Shown: positions 8,702 to 18,369, counted from the stretch's first letter. The stretch is DNA of 64,000 nucleotides from Bifidobacterium biavatii DSM 23969 (GCF_000741165.1 NZ_JGYN01000021.1:34805-98804), one strand, 5' to 3'. The notes: generated by a model from the sequence alone, not told the origin. Numbers and translations are program-made.

Positions 8702-9766
8702 TTACTCGGACCGCGTGGACGCGCGCGGGATGACTTCTGCCCGCGTGGTAAGCAGTTCCGGCTTGTCGATCTCACCGCGGATGCGCCCGAGAATGCGTTC
8801 GACGGCGGTGGGCGCGGTCCATTCGAGCCGCGAATCCATGGTGGTGAGCGGGATTTGCAGGTATTCAGCCTCTTCGATGTTGTCGAAGCCGATCACCTGC
8901 ACCTGGCCGGGAATGTCGATCGCGTTGGCGCGTAGGTTGGCGATTGCGCCGATGGCGAGCTGGTCGTTGAGCGCGACCACGCCGTCGAACGGGATGCCCG
9001 AGTCGATGAGCCGCTGCGTGACGCGTGCGCCGGAGCCGATCGTCCAATCCTGACCGGTGTATCCGACCAGTCGCGGGTCGACGGTCATGCCACGCCGATG
9101 CGTTTCCTCGATGAATCCACGCAGTCGCAGCTGCGCGTTGCCTTCCTCGGCCTTGAGTAGCGCGGCCTCGTCGTAGTCGTCGCGCGCGCCGACGACCGCG
9201 AGACGCCGCGAACCGTGGTCGTACAGGTATCCGGCTGCGGTGGCCGCGGCGGCAGTGTCGTCGGGCGTGACGTGGTCGGCCACGCCCCACGTGGTGCGCG
9301 CGCCCACCACGACGAGCGGAAAGTCGACAGCGAGATCGTCGGGCGTGATGTCCTCGACCTCGCTCATGGACAGGATCATGCCGTCGGATACGCTGGCGTT
9401 GAAGTTGCGCAGCAGGTCGCGCGCGCCTTTGGCGGAGCCTTCCGCGTAGGTGGTGACGTACACGAGGTAGTCGTGTTGGCGTGCCGCGTCGATGATGCGA
9501 TTGGCAAGTTCGGCGAGATACGGCGCGGTGAGTGACGGCACGGCGAGCGTGATGAATCCGGTGTGGTCGCGGTTGAGGTTGCGTGCGGCCACGTTGACCC
9601 GGTATCCGAGGTCCTTGATGACCTGTTCGACGCGCGCTCGCGTGTCGGCGCTCATGCGGCCGTTGCCGTTGATCACGTTCGACGCGGTTTTGAGCGACAC
9701 TCCGGCCGCTTGGGCGACGTCGCGCAGCGTGACGCGCTTTTTGGCTGTCGTGACGGTTTCGCCCAT
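8702..9766 (-). CDS. LacI-family transcriptional regulator, probably of the GH42 gene
   Basis: This 354-residue repressor has the LacI N-terminal helix-turn-helix and hinge (TLRDVAQAAGVSLKTASNVI, then RVEQVIKDLGYRVN) and a periplasmic-binding-protein-like sensor domain. The C-terminal motifs VQVIGFDN and PLTTMDSRLEW fit sugar-responsive members. It lies 27 bp downstream of the GH42 beta-galactosidase on the same strand, so the two are probably cotranscribed. GAGGGGAG precedes the ATG at good spacing. The likely operator is the perfect palindrome at 12011-12028 upstream of the GH42 gene, making the circuit autoregulatory. The inducer is probably a galactoside or its breakdown product, by context only. 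Confidence 0.9.
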   Translation of the reverse strand: MGETVTTAKKRVTLRDVAQAAGVSLKTASNVINGNGRMSADTRARVEQVIKDLGYRVNVAARNLNRDHTGFITLAVPSLTAPYLAELANRIIDAARQHDYLVYVTTYAEGSAKGARDLLRNFNASVSDGMILSMSEVEDITPDDLAVDFPLVVVGARTTWGVADHVTPDDTAAAATAAGYLYDHGSRRLAVVGARDDYDEAALLKAEEGNAQLRLRGFIEETHRRGMTVDPRLVGYTGQDWTIGSGARVTQRLIDSGIPFDGVVALNDQLAIGAIANLRANAIDIPGQVQVIGFDNIEEAEYLQIPLTTMDSRLEWTAPTAVERILGRIRGEIDKPELLTTRAEVIPRASTRSE

Positions 9767-9793
9767 GGTGCTCCCCTCGGTTTGCGCTGCAGC

Positions 9794-11974
9794 CTACTTG
9801 CGGCTGGTTCTGGTGACCAGTATGCCATTGCGGTCGATGACGTACGTGCCGGACTCGCCGTCCGCGAGCGCGCTCGTCCGATGATCCAGCACCGGCTCGC
9901 CGATGACGTTCGGTACGGTGATCGTGTCGCGGCTGCGGTTCATGTAGAAGTCGAAGCGGAGCGTGTCGGATTCGCGCACGGTGTGGATGATGCGCGGATC
10001 GGTTGCGGCGGCCGTGTCCGCGTCATTGTCGTTCGTGACCAGTCCCTGTTCCGTCAGCAGTCGCGTGATATCCTCGCGGTTCAGGTCGCAGCCGATATAC
10101 ACGGCTTCGCCCTTGCCGTACGGGTGCCGCACGATCGCGGGCGTGCCGTCGAGCTCCCAGTCGGCGGCGGCCGGGCCGGCGTACATGGCGACCACGGTAG
10201 CGTCCGCTGCGACGGACGTCACGTCGTTCTGCCACAGGCGCGTCGTCATGCCGTTCGTGAGTTCGATCGACTCCGGCTCGCCGGCCGCCTCGGAACCGAG
10301 GATGTTGAACTCCTCGCTCCGCACACCGAGCATCTCGCGCAGCAGGCCGTCGCCCGCACCCGGGTAGCCGCCGAGACCGACGCGGAAATCGTCGTCGACC
10401 AGTCCAGTCGCATAGCCGACGACCACGCGTCCGCCGGACTCGACGAACCGCGCGACGCGACGCGCGTCGGCGTCGGACAGCATGATGACGGTCGGCAGCA
10501 CGATCGTGTCATACGCATTCCAGTCATAGGCGAGCGGCACCACGTCGGCGCGCTCCCCCGCGTCCAAGTACGCACGGTACCAGTCGCGCACGTCGTGCCA
10601 GTGGCTGAGCTTCATGCTCGGCAGGGTCTGGCTGCCCGTGGCCCATTCGGATTCGGCATGGAACAGGATCGCCGTGCGCGAACGACGCAGTTCGGTGCTC
10701 TGCACGCCCGCGTCGGACAGGGTGCGCAGCGCCGCGCCGAGCTCGCACACGCCGCGGTACACCTTGCTGTCCTCGCCCGCGTGCGGCACCATCGCGGAAT
10801 GGAACGCTTCGGCACCGGAAGCGGACTGCCGCCATTGGAAAAAGTTGATCGCGTCGGCGCCCATCGCGACGTGGGCGAGCGAGTCGCGCAGGAGCTCGCC
10901 GTTGCGTTTGCGTGCATTGAGCGGCTTCCACTGCACGGCGGACGTGGAATGTTCCATCACATACCACGGCTTGCCGAGCGCGAACGCATCCATGAGCGCG
11001 TCGGAGCATACGAGTTCATCGAGGTGCGATTCTCCTTCGTGGAAGTAATGGTCGTTGGAGACGAAGTCAACTTCCTCGGCCCAACGCGCATAGTCCATCG
11101 AGCATTGGTCGGTGGAGACCATGAAGTTCGTGGTGAACGGCTTGCCGGAGCAGATTGCGGCGATCGCGTCGCGTTCGGCCTTGTAGAAGTCGAGCAGCAT
11201 GTCGTTGCCGAAGCGTGTGAAGTCGAGGTTTTGCACGGGATTGACCATCGAGTCGGCGCCCATGTGCCGAGGAATGAGCACTTCGTCGAATCCGTTGGCG
11301 CGCTGCCCCCAGAAATCGGTGCCCCATGCCTTGTTGAGCGCGTCGATCGTGCCGTATTTGGCTTCGCACCAGCGGCGGAAGGCGGCAAGGGCGTTGTCCG
11401 AATAGTCGTTGCGGTTGTTCCAGCCGTATTCGTTGCCCAGATGCCATGCGGTGACGGTCGGATTGTCCTTGTAGTGTTCGGCGAGCTTGCGGCACAGGGT
11501 AAGCGCGTATTGCTTGAACACCGGGCTGGTGGGCTGCCACGACTGACGGGATCCGGCGTTGACGACGTGGCCGTATTGGTCGCGCGGCAGCACTTCGGGA
11601 TGCCGCTCGTACAGCCACAGCGGCGCAGTGGCCGTCGCGGAGGCGAGATCGACGGCGATGCCCGCCTCGCCGAGCCTGTCGATCACCCGGTCGAGCCAGG
11701 TGAAGTCGAATTCGCCTTCGACGGGTTCGATGCGGTCCCAGCTAAAAATCGCAAGCGCCACGGTGTTGACGCACGCTTGCTTCATGAGGCGAATGTCGTC
11801 GTCCACTATGTCGTCCGGCCACTGGTCCGGGTTGTAGTCGCCACCAAAAGCAATGCCCTGGCCATTCTGCGTCAGCAGTGCGGGCCAACGGAAGGGTCTG
11901 CGCGTGGTCGCGGCCGGGGTTGGAATCAAGCCCGAGACCGTGCTCGGAGCTGCGTTCATGGTCGTGGTCGTCAT
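9794..11974 (-). CDS. Beta-galactosidase, glycoside hydrolase family 42
   Basis: This 726-residue retaining glycosidase hydrolyses terminal beta-galactosides in the cytosol. The N-terminal TIM barrel begins at FGGDYNPDQWP. The acid/base is probably Glu182 in WHLGNEYG, and the nucleophile Glu341 in YVMEHSTSAVQW. A trimerisation domain and a C-terminal beta domain follow, as in other bifidobacterial GH42 enzymes. The start at 11974 is chosen because AAGGA lies 9-10 nt upstream; the longer frame beginning at 12076 reads through the operator region and lacks support. No signal peptide is present. It probably forms an operon with the downstream LacI gene. Substrate preference (lactose, galactan oligomers, other) is not decidable here. 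Confidence 0.93.
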   Translation of the reverse strand: MTTTTMNAAPSTVSGLIPTPAATTRRPFRWPALLTQNGQGIAFGGDYNPDQWPDDIVDDDIRLMKQACVNTVALAIFSWDRIEPVEGEFDFTWLDRVIDRLGEAGIAVDLASATATAPLWLYERHPEVLPRDQYGHVVNAGSRQSWQPTSPVFKQYALTLCRKLAEHYKDNPTVTAWHLGNEYGWNNRNDYSDNALAAFRRWCEAKYGTIDALNKAWGTDFWGQRANGFDEVLIPRHMGADSMVNPVQNLDFTRFGNDMLLDFYKAERDAIAAICSGKPFTTNFMVSTDQCSMDYARWAEEVDFVSNDHYFHEGESHLDELVCSDALMDAFALGKPWYVMEHSTSAVQWKPLNARKRNGELLRDSLAHVAMGADAINFFQWRQSASGAEAFHSAMVPHAGEDSKVYRGVCELGAALRTLSDAGVQSTELRRSRTAILFHAESEWATGSQTLPSMKLSHWHDVRDWYRAYLDAGERADVVPLAYDWNAYDTIVLPTVIMLSDADARRVARFVESGGRVVVGYATGLVDDDFRVGLGGYPGAGDGLLREMLGVRSEEFNILGSEAAGEPESIELTNGMTTRLWQNDVTSVAADATVVAMYAGPAAADWELDGTPAIVRHPYGKGEAVYIGCDLNREDITRLLTEQGLVTNDNDADTAAATDPRIIHTVRESDTLRFDFYMNRSRDTITVPNVIGEPVLDHRTSALADGESGTYVIDRNGILVTRTSRK

Positions 11975-12010
11975 GTCGTGTCGCCGTCCTTGGTTGCTTG
12001 CATACATTGC

Positions 12011-12028
12011 TGGTACACCAGTGTACCA
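12011..12028. promoter_or_regulatory. LacI-type operator of the GH42-lacI operon
   Basis: TGGTACACCAGTGTACCA is a perfect inverted repeat of two 8-bp arms around a 2-bp centre. It lies 37-54 bp upstream of the GH42 start codon, where a repressor would block the promoter. The even, CG-free-centre form differs from the 14-bp operators near the arabinose genes, so a different LacI protein (8702-9766) is the likely binder. Confidence 0.75.
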
Positions 12029-12180
12029 CTTGCAACGACTATGACACAGCAGCATATCGACAAAGTCGGCCAACATAGTCAGGTCACAGCGGGATCAGTA
12101 CGAGACTGCGGACATACGGTCGTTTCTACGCATCGAAACGACCATATGCCCGCACAACGAACGGCTGGATGACCTAATTA

Positions 12181-15100
12181 TCAGGCCGCGACGACCCGAT
12201 CGGCGATGCGCATGGCGGATCCACGGTGCGAGACGAGCACGATGGCAGCGTCCCGTTCTCCGGCGAGCGCGTTGATCGACTGGAGGATCACGGCCTCGTT
12301 GAGCGCGTCGAGCCGGCTCGTCGGCTCGTCAAACAGCACGAGATCGGCTTGCCGCAGGAAGATGCGGGCCAGTCCGATGCGCTGGCGTTCACCTTCCGAC
12401 AAGCGGTCGCCGAGTTCGCCGACCGGCGTGTCGAGCCCATCGGGCAGCGAGTCAATCAGGTCGAGCACGGACGCCTTGCGGCACGCCTCGCGCAGCAGGT
12501 CGTCGACGGAGCCGGACGCACCACCTGCACCGTCCGACATGACGGCCGAACCGCCGGCCGTCGACGCATTCGATGCCGCGTGACGCACGTCATCGGCGGG
12601 CGATGCGGTCGCAGAAGCAGCTGCTGCACTCGGCATGCCTGATTGTCTGTCGGGCAGGGCGATGAGCAGGTTGTCGCGGATGGTGCCGTCGAACAGGGCT
12701 GTTTCCTGGCTCATCATGGTTTGGATGCGCCGGCGGTGATGCGCATCGATGTTCGGCAGCGGTTCGCCGGAGAGCGTGACGCGCCCGGACTGGGGATCCC
12801 AGTAGCGCATGAGCAGTTTGAGCATAGTGGATTTGCCACGGCCGGACGGGCCTTGAATGCCGAGGATGCCGGAGCGCGGCACGTCGAGTGACACGTCGAC
12901 GAGTACCGGCACAACGTCAGACGCAACCTTGCCGGACGCGACCGTCGGATACGCGAATGTGACACGGTCGAGCGTCATGCCGTCATATGCGGGCCGATCG
13001 GCACCGTTTTCAACGACGGCCGGAGCCTCGTCCATCAGCGAGAACAGTCGACGCGCGGCGGCGAACGTGTTCGTCAGGTTCGCGGGCAGTGCGGCGAGCG
13101 CGAGCGTCGGTCCGAACGAGCTGGCGATCAGCACGACGGCGACGATCAGCTTCGGCGCGCCCGGCAGCGCACCGGTCGTCCCGGCGACACCGGCGGAGCC
13201 GAACATGCCGGCTGCAACGGCGACCGCCAGCAATGCGGCCACGGCAGTGAAGACGAGAACCAGCACGCCGCCGACGCCTGCGTAATGGCCGTTGATGCGG
13301 CTGAGCTTCGCGCGGCGCGCCCACAGGTCGCGCGTGCGGGTCACGATGTCGGCCACGCGCTGCTCTCCCGCGCCGAATCGGATGATTTCGCCGATGCCGC
13401 GCATGCCGTCGAGCACCTGATTGTCAAGCTCGGAGGAGGCTTTGCGCAGTCCGTCGCCGATGCCGCGCACGCTGCGCGAGAACAGCCACGGCAGCAGCAC
13501 GCCGACCGCCAAGTGCGCCGCGACAAGTAGCAGCGCGGCCCACGGGTCGAGCAGCAGCAGGGCGATCGCGTACACCACGCTGGTGGACAGTGCGATCACG
13601 ACCGGGGAGATGGTGTGCGCGAAGAAGATCTCGAGCATTTCCACGTCGGTGGTGATAAGCGCGATCAGATCGCCCTTGCCCTTGCCGTCGAGCTTGGCGG
13701 GGGCGAGCCGGCGCAGCGCCGCGAACGCCTTCGCGCGGAACAGGGCGAGCAGGCGGAAGGCGACGTTGTGGTTCATGAACTGTTCGGCGTAGCGCATGAG
13801 CCCTCGCACCAACGCGCACACGGCCATGGCGACAACGGACGGCGCGACGCCCATACCCCAGACCGGGTGTCCGGCGACGGCAAACAGCGCCATGGCGCCG
13901 AAGACCGGCAGGAACGTGGCCGCGAGGTGACCGAGCGTGCCGCACACGCAGGCGAGAACCATGAAGCGCGACAGCGGCGCGGCCTCGCGCAGCAGGCGCG
14001 GGATGAGACGGTACGGGCGGGCTGTCGAGGACGCGACTGCCTCGGCGTTGTCGGCGGTCCCGTTGGCGCCCGTAATAGTTCCGGCCGCGGCGGTGGCGAC
14101 GATGACGGCGGAATTACCGGCCTTGTCTGCCGTACCGGCACGGCGACGATTTTTGTTCGTCGCGTTCACCTTGGCACCAGCCCGCTGCCCTGTGGCATGG
14201 ACGTTCGGCTTGCCCGCCGTGGATGCCTTGGCGCGGTCCGCGTCCGAATCGACCGCCCCGTCGCGCCGCCCGACCTGTTCGACGGTCTGCTGCGTGCGGA
14301 ACAGCCGCGCGTACGTGCCGTTGGCGGCGAGCAGGCGCACGTGGCTACCGGATTCGACGACGCGGCCGTGGTCGAGCACGACGATCGCATCCGCGTCGGC
14401 CGCGTTCGCCATGCGATGCGTGATCATGATGACGGTTTTGCCCTCGTTCGCCAGTTCGCGGATCGACGCGAGAATCAGCGATTCGCTTTCGACGTCGACG
14501 CTGCTGGTCGCCTCGTCGAACACCATGACGGGACTGTCGTGCAGCAGCGCACGAGCGATCGCGATGCGCTGGCGCTGGCCGCCGGACAGGTTCGCCGCGT
14601 CCGGTTCGATCGTCATGTCGAGTCCGCCGTGCACGCGGACGAAGTCGTCGATGCGGGCGCGGCGCAGCGCGTCCCACATCGTAGCTTCCGCCTCGGGATC
14701 GGCCGAACCGTCCGCCGCGGAACCGTCTGCAGCGTCATGCGCGGTGCGATACGCCATCGCGAGATTGTCGCGCAGCGTGCCGGCGAACAGGTGGCTGCGC
14801 GCGCCGACGACGGTGACCGCGCGCATGAGCGACTCGTCGGTTAGATCGCGGACTTCGTGGCGTCCGGCGTAGTCGAACAGCGCGATCGAACCGGTGTAGC
14901 CGACGGTGGTGCCGGCGAGCAGCGCGGCCGCAGTGGACTTGCCCGAACCGGACACGCCAACGATGGCGGTCACCTGACCGGGATTGGCCATGAACGTCGC
15001 GTCGACAAGCGCCGGATGCGGCACCCAGGATGAATCGGACGCGTCGGCAGGTGCATCGACGGCTTCACCAGCCGAGCCTGAATGTTTCACGGAAGGTTTC

Positions 15101-16236
15101 ACAGATGATTGCACCACGGTGCCGGCGTCGGAATCGGCAGCGGAATCGTCGTTCCCGTACGCGAAGCCGACCCGTTCGAACGTGACGACCGGCGCCCCGG
15201 CATCGTCGGCAAGCGTTGCAGAACCGTGCCGCGGCTCAGGCGCGTCGAGCAGCGCGAAGATGCGCTTGGTGGACGTCATGCCGTTCATCGCGACGTGGAA
15301 GAACGAGCCGAGCTGACGCAGCGGAATGAAGAAGTCAGCGGACAGCAATACGATCATGATCGCGCCGGGCAGGCCGAGCGAGCCGGTCGCCAGCTGCCAG
15401 ACCGCGACGCCGATGCCGGCCGCGGCGCCACCGTAGGCGACGGTGTCCATCGCAGTGAGCGAGCGCAGCTGGATCTGCAGCACGTTCATAGTCATCACGC
15501 GGAATTCCTCCGCCTTGCGGTCCATGTCGCGGGCGGCGCGTTCGTCGGCGTCGAAGATCTTGAGCGTTTCGAGGCCCTGCAGGTTGTCAAGGAACGCGGC
15601 ACCCATGTCGGTGTACTTGCCCCAGTATTTCTTGAACACGCGGGCCGCGCGCATGGCCACGAGCCCCACGATCACCACGATCAGCGGCGCGCACACGAGC
15701 AGCGTGACGGCGGCCGGCAGATTGACGGGCAGCAGCACCGCGAACAGGGTAAGCGGCGCGAGCACCGAGTAGAACAGCTGTGGCAGGAACAGTTCGAAGA
15801 AGCTTTGGATCTGCTCGACGCCCTCGCCGGCGGATTGGACCACGTCGGCGGTTTTGACGCGCGACCCGTAGGAGGGGCCGAGCGCCAGCATCTTGCGGTA
15901 GAGCTTTTCGCGCAGCGACAGTTTGACGCGCTCAGCGGCCTCGAAGCCGAGTTTGGTCGCACCGCGCGTGGTTAGATACCGCACGACCGCGATCAGCGCG
16001 AGCGCAAGCAGATACCACGGCAGCCGGGCAGCAAACGCAGCCCCGCCGAACGCAGCCCCACCGAACGTGCCGTGCGCGGCCATCGGATCGAACCACCACA
16101 GCAGATCGCCCAACATCATGACCAGCGTCGCCACGAACGCGACGTTGGCGAGCAGTCCCAGCCACATCAGCGCCACTTTGCCGGCGACGAGCCGGCCGAT
16201 GCCGTCAGCGAGCGCAAACAGCCGCTTGTCGAACAT
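12181..16236 (-). CDS. cydDC: Fused CydD-CydC-type ABC exporter (two TMD-NBD halves in one chain)
   Basis: This 1351-residue protein contains two complete exporter halves, each a six-helix membrane domain followed by an ATPase. Half one has GVSGSGKST, LSGGQRQRIAIARALL and MVFDEATSSVD. Half two has GPSGRGKST, LSEGERQRIGLARIFL and LVLFDEPTSRLD. CydDC exports cysteine or glutathione in respiring bacteria and supports cytochrome bd assembly; no cydAB is adjacent. Low-complexity alanine/serine/glycine-rich stretches interrupt both ATPase domains and the linker between the halves. The start at 16236 (MFDKRLFAL, typical of CydD) follows GAGGTGGGG at suitable spacing; the longer frame does not. The substrate is uncertain in a probably non-respiring host. 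Confidence 0.82.
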   Translation of the reverse strand: MFDKRLFALADGIGRLVAGKVALMWLGLLANVAFVATLVMMLGDLLWWFDPMAAHGTFGGAAFGGAAFAARLPWYLLALALIAVVRYLTTRGATKLGFEAAERVKLSLREKLYRKMLALGPSYGSRVKTADVVQSAGEGVEQIQSFFELFLPQLFYSVLAPLTLFAVLLPVNLPAAVTLLVCAPLIVVIVGLVAMRAARVFKKYWGKYTDMGAAFLDNLQGLETLKIFDADERAARDMDRKAEEFRVMTMNVLQIQLRSLTAMDTVAYGGAAAGIGVAVWQLATGSLGLPGAIMIVLLSADFFIPLRQLGSFFHVAMNGMTSTKRIFALLDAPEPRHGSATLADDAGAPVVTFERVGFAYGNDDSAADSDAGTVVQSSVKPSVKHSGSAGEAVDAPADASDSSWVPHPALVDATFMANPGQVTAIVGVSGSGKSTAAALLAGTTVGYTGSIALFDYAGRHEVRDLTDESLMRAVTVVGARSHLFAGTLRDNLAMAYRTAHDAADGSAADGSADPEAEATMWDALRRARIDDFVRVHGGLDMTIEPDAANLSGGQRQRIAIARALLHDSPVMVFDEATSSVDVESESLILASIRELANEGKTVIMITHRMANAADADAIVVLDHGRVVESGSHVRLLAANGTYARLFRTQQTVEQVGRRDGAVDSDADRAKASTAGKPNVHATGQRAGAKVNATNKNRRRAGTADKAGNSAVIVATAAAGTITGANGTADNAEAVASSTARPYRLIPRLLREAAPLSRFMVLACVCGTLGHLAATFLPVFGAMALFAVAGHPVWGMGVAPSVVAMAVCALVRGLMRYAEQFMNHNVAFRLLALFRAKAFAALRRLAPAKLDGKGKGDLIALITTDVEMLEIFFAHTISPVVIALSTSVVYAIALLLLDPWAALLLVAAHLAVGVLLPWLFSRSVRGIGDGLRKASSELDNQVLDGMRGIGEIIRFGAGEQRVADIVTRTRDLWARRAKLSRINGHYAGVGGVLVLVFTAVAALLAVAVAAGMFGSAGVAGTTGALPGAPKLIVAVVLIASSFGPTLALAALPANLTNTFAAARRLFSLMDEAPAVVENGADRPAYDGMTLDRVTFAYPTVASGKVASDVVPVLVDVSLDVPRSGILGIQGPSGRGKSTMLKLLMRYWDPQSGRVTLSGEPLPNIDAHHRRRIQTMMSQETALFDGTIRDNLLIALPDRQSGMPSAAAASATASPADDVRHAASNASTAGGSAVMSDGAGGASGSVDDLLREACRKASVLDLIDSLPDGLDTPVGELGDRLSEGERQRIGLARIFLRQADLVLFDEPTSRLDALNEAVILQSINALAGERDAAIVLVSHRGSAMRIADRVVAA

Positions 16237-16519
16237 TCCCCACCTCAACATCTGTCGTGCACGGCGAACCCGTGCGTCCGAGCGGCCGTACCGCGCCGCG
16301 AAAATCACCGTGTCCACACTAACAATCGGCGTTGGGTTTCGCTAGGGGTGTCATTAAGGTCGCCGCGAACGTTCGCGCCCAGCGGAGGCCTGGGGAGACA
16401 AGGGACGATCCCGTTCGAGGATTACGGCCCGCACCGTGGCAGCGAAACGACGTCGGATCGGACGAGTGACCGAGTGACCAAGACCACGTCACAGGCAATG
16501 TGATGGCCATGCGGATCGC
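16237..16519. other. Non-coding gap upstream of cydDC
   Basis: About 280 bp between the cydDC start and the MITE-like element. It should contain the cydDC promoter, but I see no convincing -35/-10 pair, operator or terminator. Short ORFs here have no ribosome binding site. Confidence 0.4.
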
Positions 16520-16661
16520 ATATCTGCGAGTTGTAGGTCCCTTGTGGGATTTCCCGGCATCCACATCAAATCGGCCATACCAAGAAATGGCCGATTTCGG
16601 CTGCCGCCATTGACCTTGATTCGTCTGCACGCGGATCGAGGGACCTACAACTCGCAGATAT
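16520..16661. mobile_element. MITE-like palindromic element, 142 bp with perfect 23-bp inverted ends
   Basis: Positions 16520-16542 and 16639-16661 are perfect reverse complements over 23 bp (inner core GAGTTGTAGGTCCCT). Inside, AAATCGGCCAT (16568-16578) and ATGGCCGATTT (16587-16597) form a second perfect 11-bp hairpin with an 8-nt loop. The element has no coding capacity. It lies 25 bp past the stop codon of the MFS sugar transporter. Terminal inverted repeats with a non-coding core fit a MITE or a large structured RNA/terminator. I found no clear flanking target-site duplication. Confidence 0.65.
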
Positions 16662-16686
16662 CCTTTCCGAAAACCGGAAAAGCGGG

Positions 16687-18261
16687 TCAGTGCTGCTTTT
16701 GCGCGGCGACGAGCGCTTCGGCCGCGGCCTTGGTCGCGATCGCGCGCTCCTTGGCGCGGCGGGCGCGGGCCAGTTCGGCCTCAGCAGCCTTGATGTCGGA
16801 CTCGGCCTGACGCAGGTCGGCGGTGGCGCGCACCACCTCAAGCTGCGCGTTGGACTGCTCGGACTTCGGCTTCCACAGTTCGGCGATCTCCTCGAGCGTC
16901 TTGTCCTTGGTTTCGGGCACGAACGTGACCACGCCAAGGAAGCACAGCAGGTTGGTGCCGGCGAACACGAGGAACGTGCCCATGCCGCCGATCGAGCTGA
17001 TCATGACCGGCGTGAACTGGCCGATCGCCCAGTTCGTGGCCCACAGGAACACGGTGCAGATGCCGGTGGCGCGGCCGCGCAGGTAGGTCGGGAACAGCTC
17101 CGGGATCATGATCCACGGGATCGGGCCCATCGAGAACGCGAACGCGGAGGTGAAGCACATCACGAAGATGAGCATGAGCAGCTGGTAGTTGTTCGCGTAC
17201 GCGAAGCTGATGCCGAGCGCGAACAGCACCATCAGGCCCGAGCCGACGGCCATGAGCTTCTTGCGGCCGGCGGTGTCGATCAGGTACATGCCGACGACGG
17301 TGAACACGAGCTCGATGCCGCCCACGCAGGAGGACGCGAGGAATTCGGTGTTGCCGCCGAAGCCCATGTCCTTGAACATGACCGGACCATAGTAGCTGAT
17401 GGCGTTCATGCCGATGGCCTGGTTGAAGATGGCGAGGAAGATGCCGATGAGCAGCGCCTTGCGCAGGCCCGGCTTGAACAGGTCGGAGAACTGGGCGTTG
17501 GCCTTCTTCTCCTCGGCGATCTGGTTTTGGATCTCCTCGACGTCGTGGCGCGCCTTTTCGGTGCCGTTGATGCGTTCGAGCACCTTGAAGCCCTCTTCGA
17601 CCTTGCCGGCCTGCACGAGGAATCGCGGAGATTCGGGGCTGAACCACAGCGCGGCGAAGAAGATCGCGGCGGGGATGGCACCGATGCCGAGCATCCAGCG
17701 CCAGCCGATGTTCACGCCCCAGTCGTGCGAGCCGGAGGACGCGATGAAGTAGTTGATGACGTTGGTCAGGAAGATGCCGGAGATGGTGAGCAGCTGGTAC
17801 GCGCTGGTGAGCGCGCCGCGGATGTTGGTCGGCGCGGACTCGGTGATGTACGTAACGGCGAGCGCCGCGGCCAGGCCGATGCCGACGCCGCCGATGATGC
17901 GGGCGAGGATCAGCGTGAACGGGCTGAACGTGAAGGCGGACCACAGTGCGGCGACGAAGAAAAACGCCGCGCCGAACATGAGCAGCTTGCGGCGACCGTA
18001 GCGGTCGGACAGGAAGCCGGAGAAGCCGGCGCCGATCACGCCGCCGATCATGATCGACGAGATGACCATGCCCTGCAGCGCGGGGCTCAGGGAGTACTTG
18101 GTCTGCAGGAAGTCGATGGCGCCGGAGATGGAGACGGTGTCGTAGCCGTACAGCAGACCGGCGAGGCCGGCGCTCAGCGCGAGGCCGACGATGTAGCGGC
18201 CGGAGCCGCGTTGGTTGCGCTCGTCCGATCCGAGCGCGATGGAATCACTGGGATTGCCCAT
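16687..18261 (-). CDS. MFS sugar:proton symporter (sugar porter family) with C-terminal helical tail
   Basis: This 524-residue sugar importer has 12 hydrophobic helices. Sugar porter signatures are present: DRYGRRKLLM after helix 2, FSPESPRFLVQAG before the central loop, and VPETKDKTLEEI at the end of the core. These place it with XylE/AraE/GalP-like symporters. The last ~50 residues form an unusual alanine/arginine/glutamate-rich amphipathic stretch predicted to be a coiled coil in the cytoplasm. The start at 18261 follows GAGGT with 7-nt spacing. A 14-bp LacI-type operator at 18370-18383 lies 109 bp upstream and matches those at the arabinose genes, suggesting arabinose or another pentose as substrate. 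Confidence 0.88.
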   Translation of the reverse strand: MGNPSDSIALGSDERNQRGSGRYIVGLALSAGLAGLLYGYDTVSISGAIDFLQTKYSLSPALQGMVISSIMIGGVIGAGFSGFLSDRYGRRKLLMFGAAFFFVAALWSAFTFSPFTLILARIIGGVGIGLAAALAVTYITESAPTNIRGALTSAYQLLTISGIFLTNVINYFIASSGSHDWGVNIGWRWMLGIGAIPAAIFFAALWFSPESPRFLVQAGKVEEGFKVLERINGTEKARHDVEEIQNQIAEEKKANAQFSDLFKPGLRKALLIGIFLAIFNQAIGMNAISYYGPVMFKDMGFGGNTEFLASSCVGGIELVFTVVGMYLIDTAGRKKLMAVGSGLMVLFALGISFAYANNYQLLMLIFVMCFTSAFAFSMGPIPWIMIPELFPTYLRGRATGICTVFLWATNWAIGQFTPVMISSIGGMGTFLVFAGTNLLCFLGVVTFVPETKDKTLEEIAELWKPKSEQSNAQLEVVRATADLRQAESDIKAAEAELARARRAKERAIATKAAAEALVAAQKQH

Positions 18262-18369
18262 GGTGGAAACCTCATTCACCTTGATGCCGCGCCGCATATG
18301 GAAACGGGCGGCATGTTCTTTCTCTCATGCTGTTGCGATGGTCGGGCTTCATTGTCGCCTGTCACACGT

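Noticed and set aside
9563..12172. An 869-codon open frame antisense to the GH42 gene
   Set aside because: It is an artefact of high GC and codon bias on the opposite strand. It has no ribosome binding site, its translation is low in complexity, and it covers a clear GH42 enzyme.
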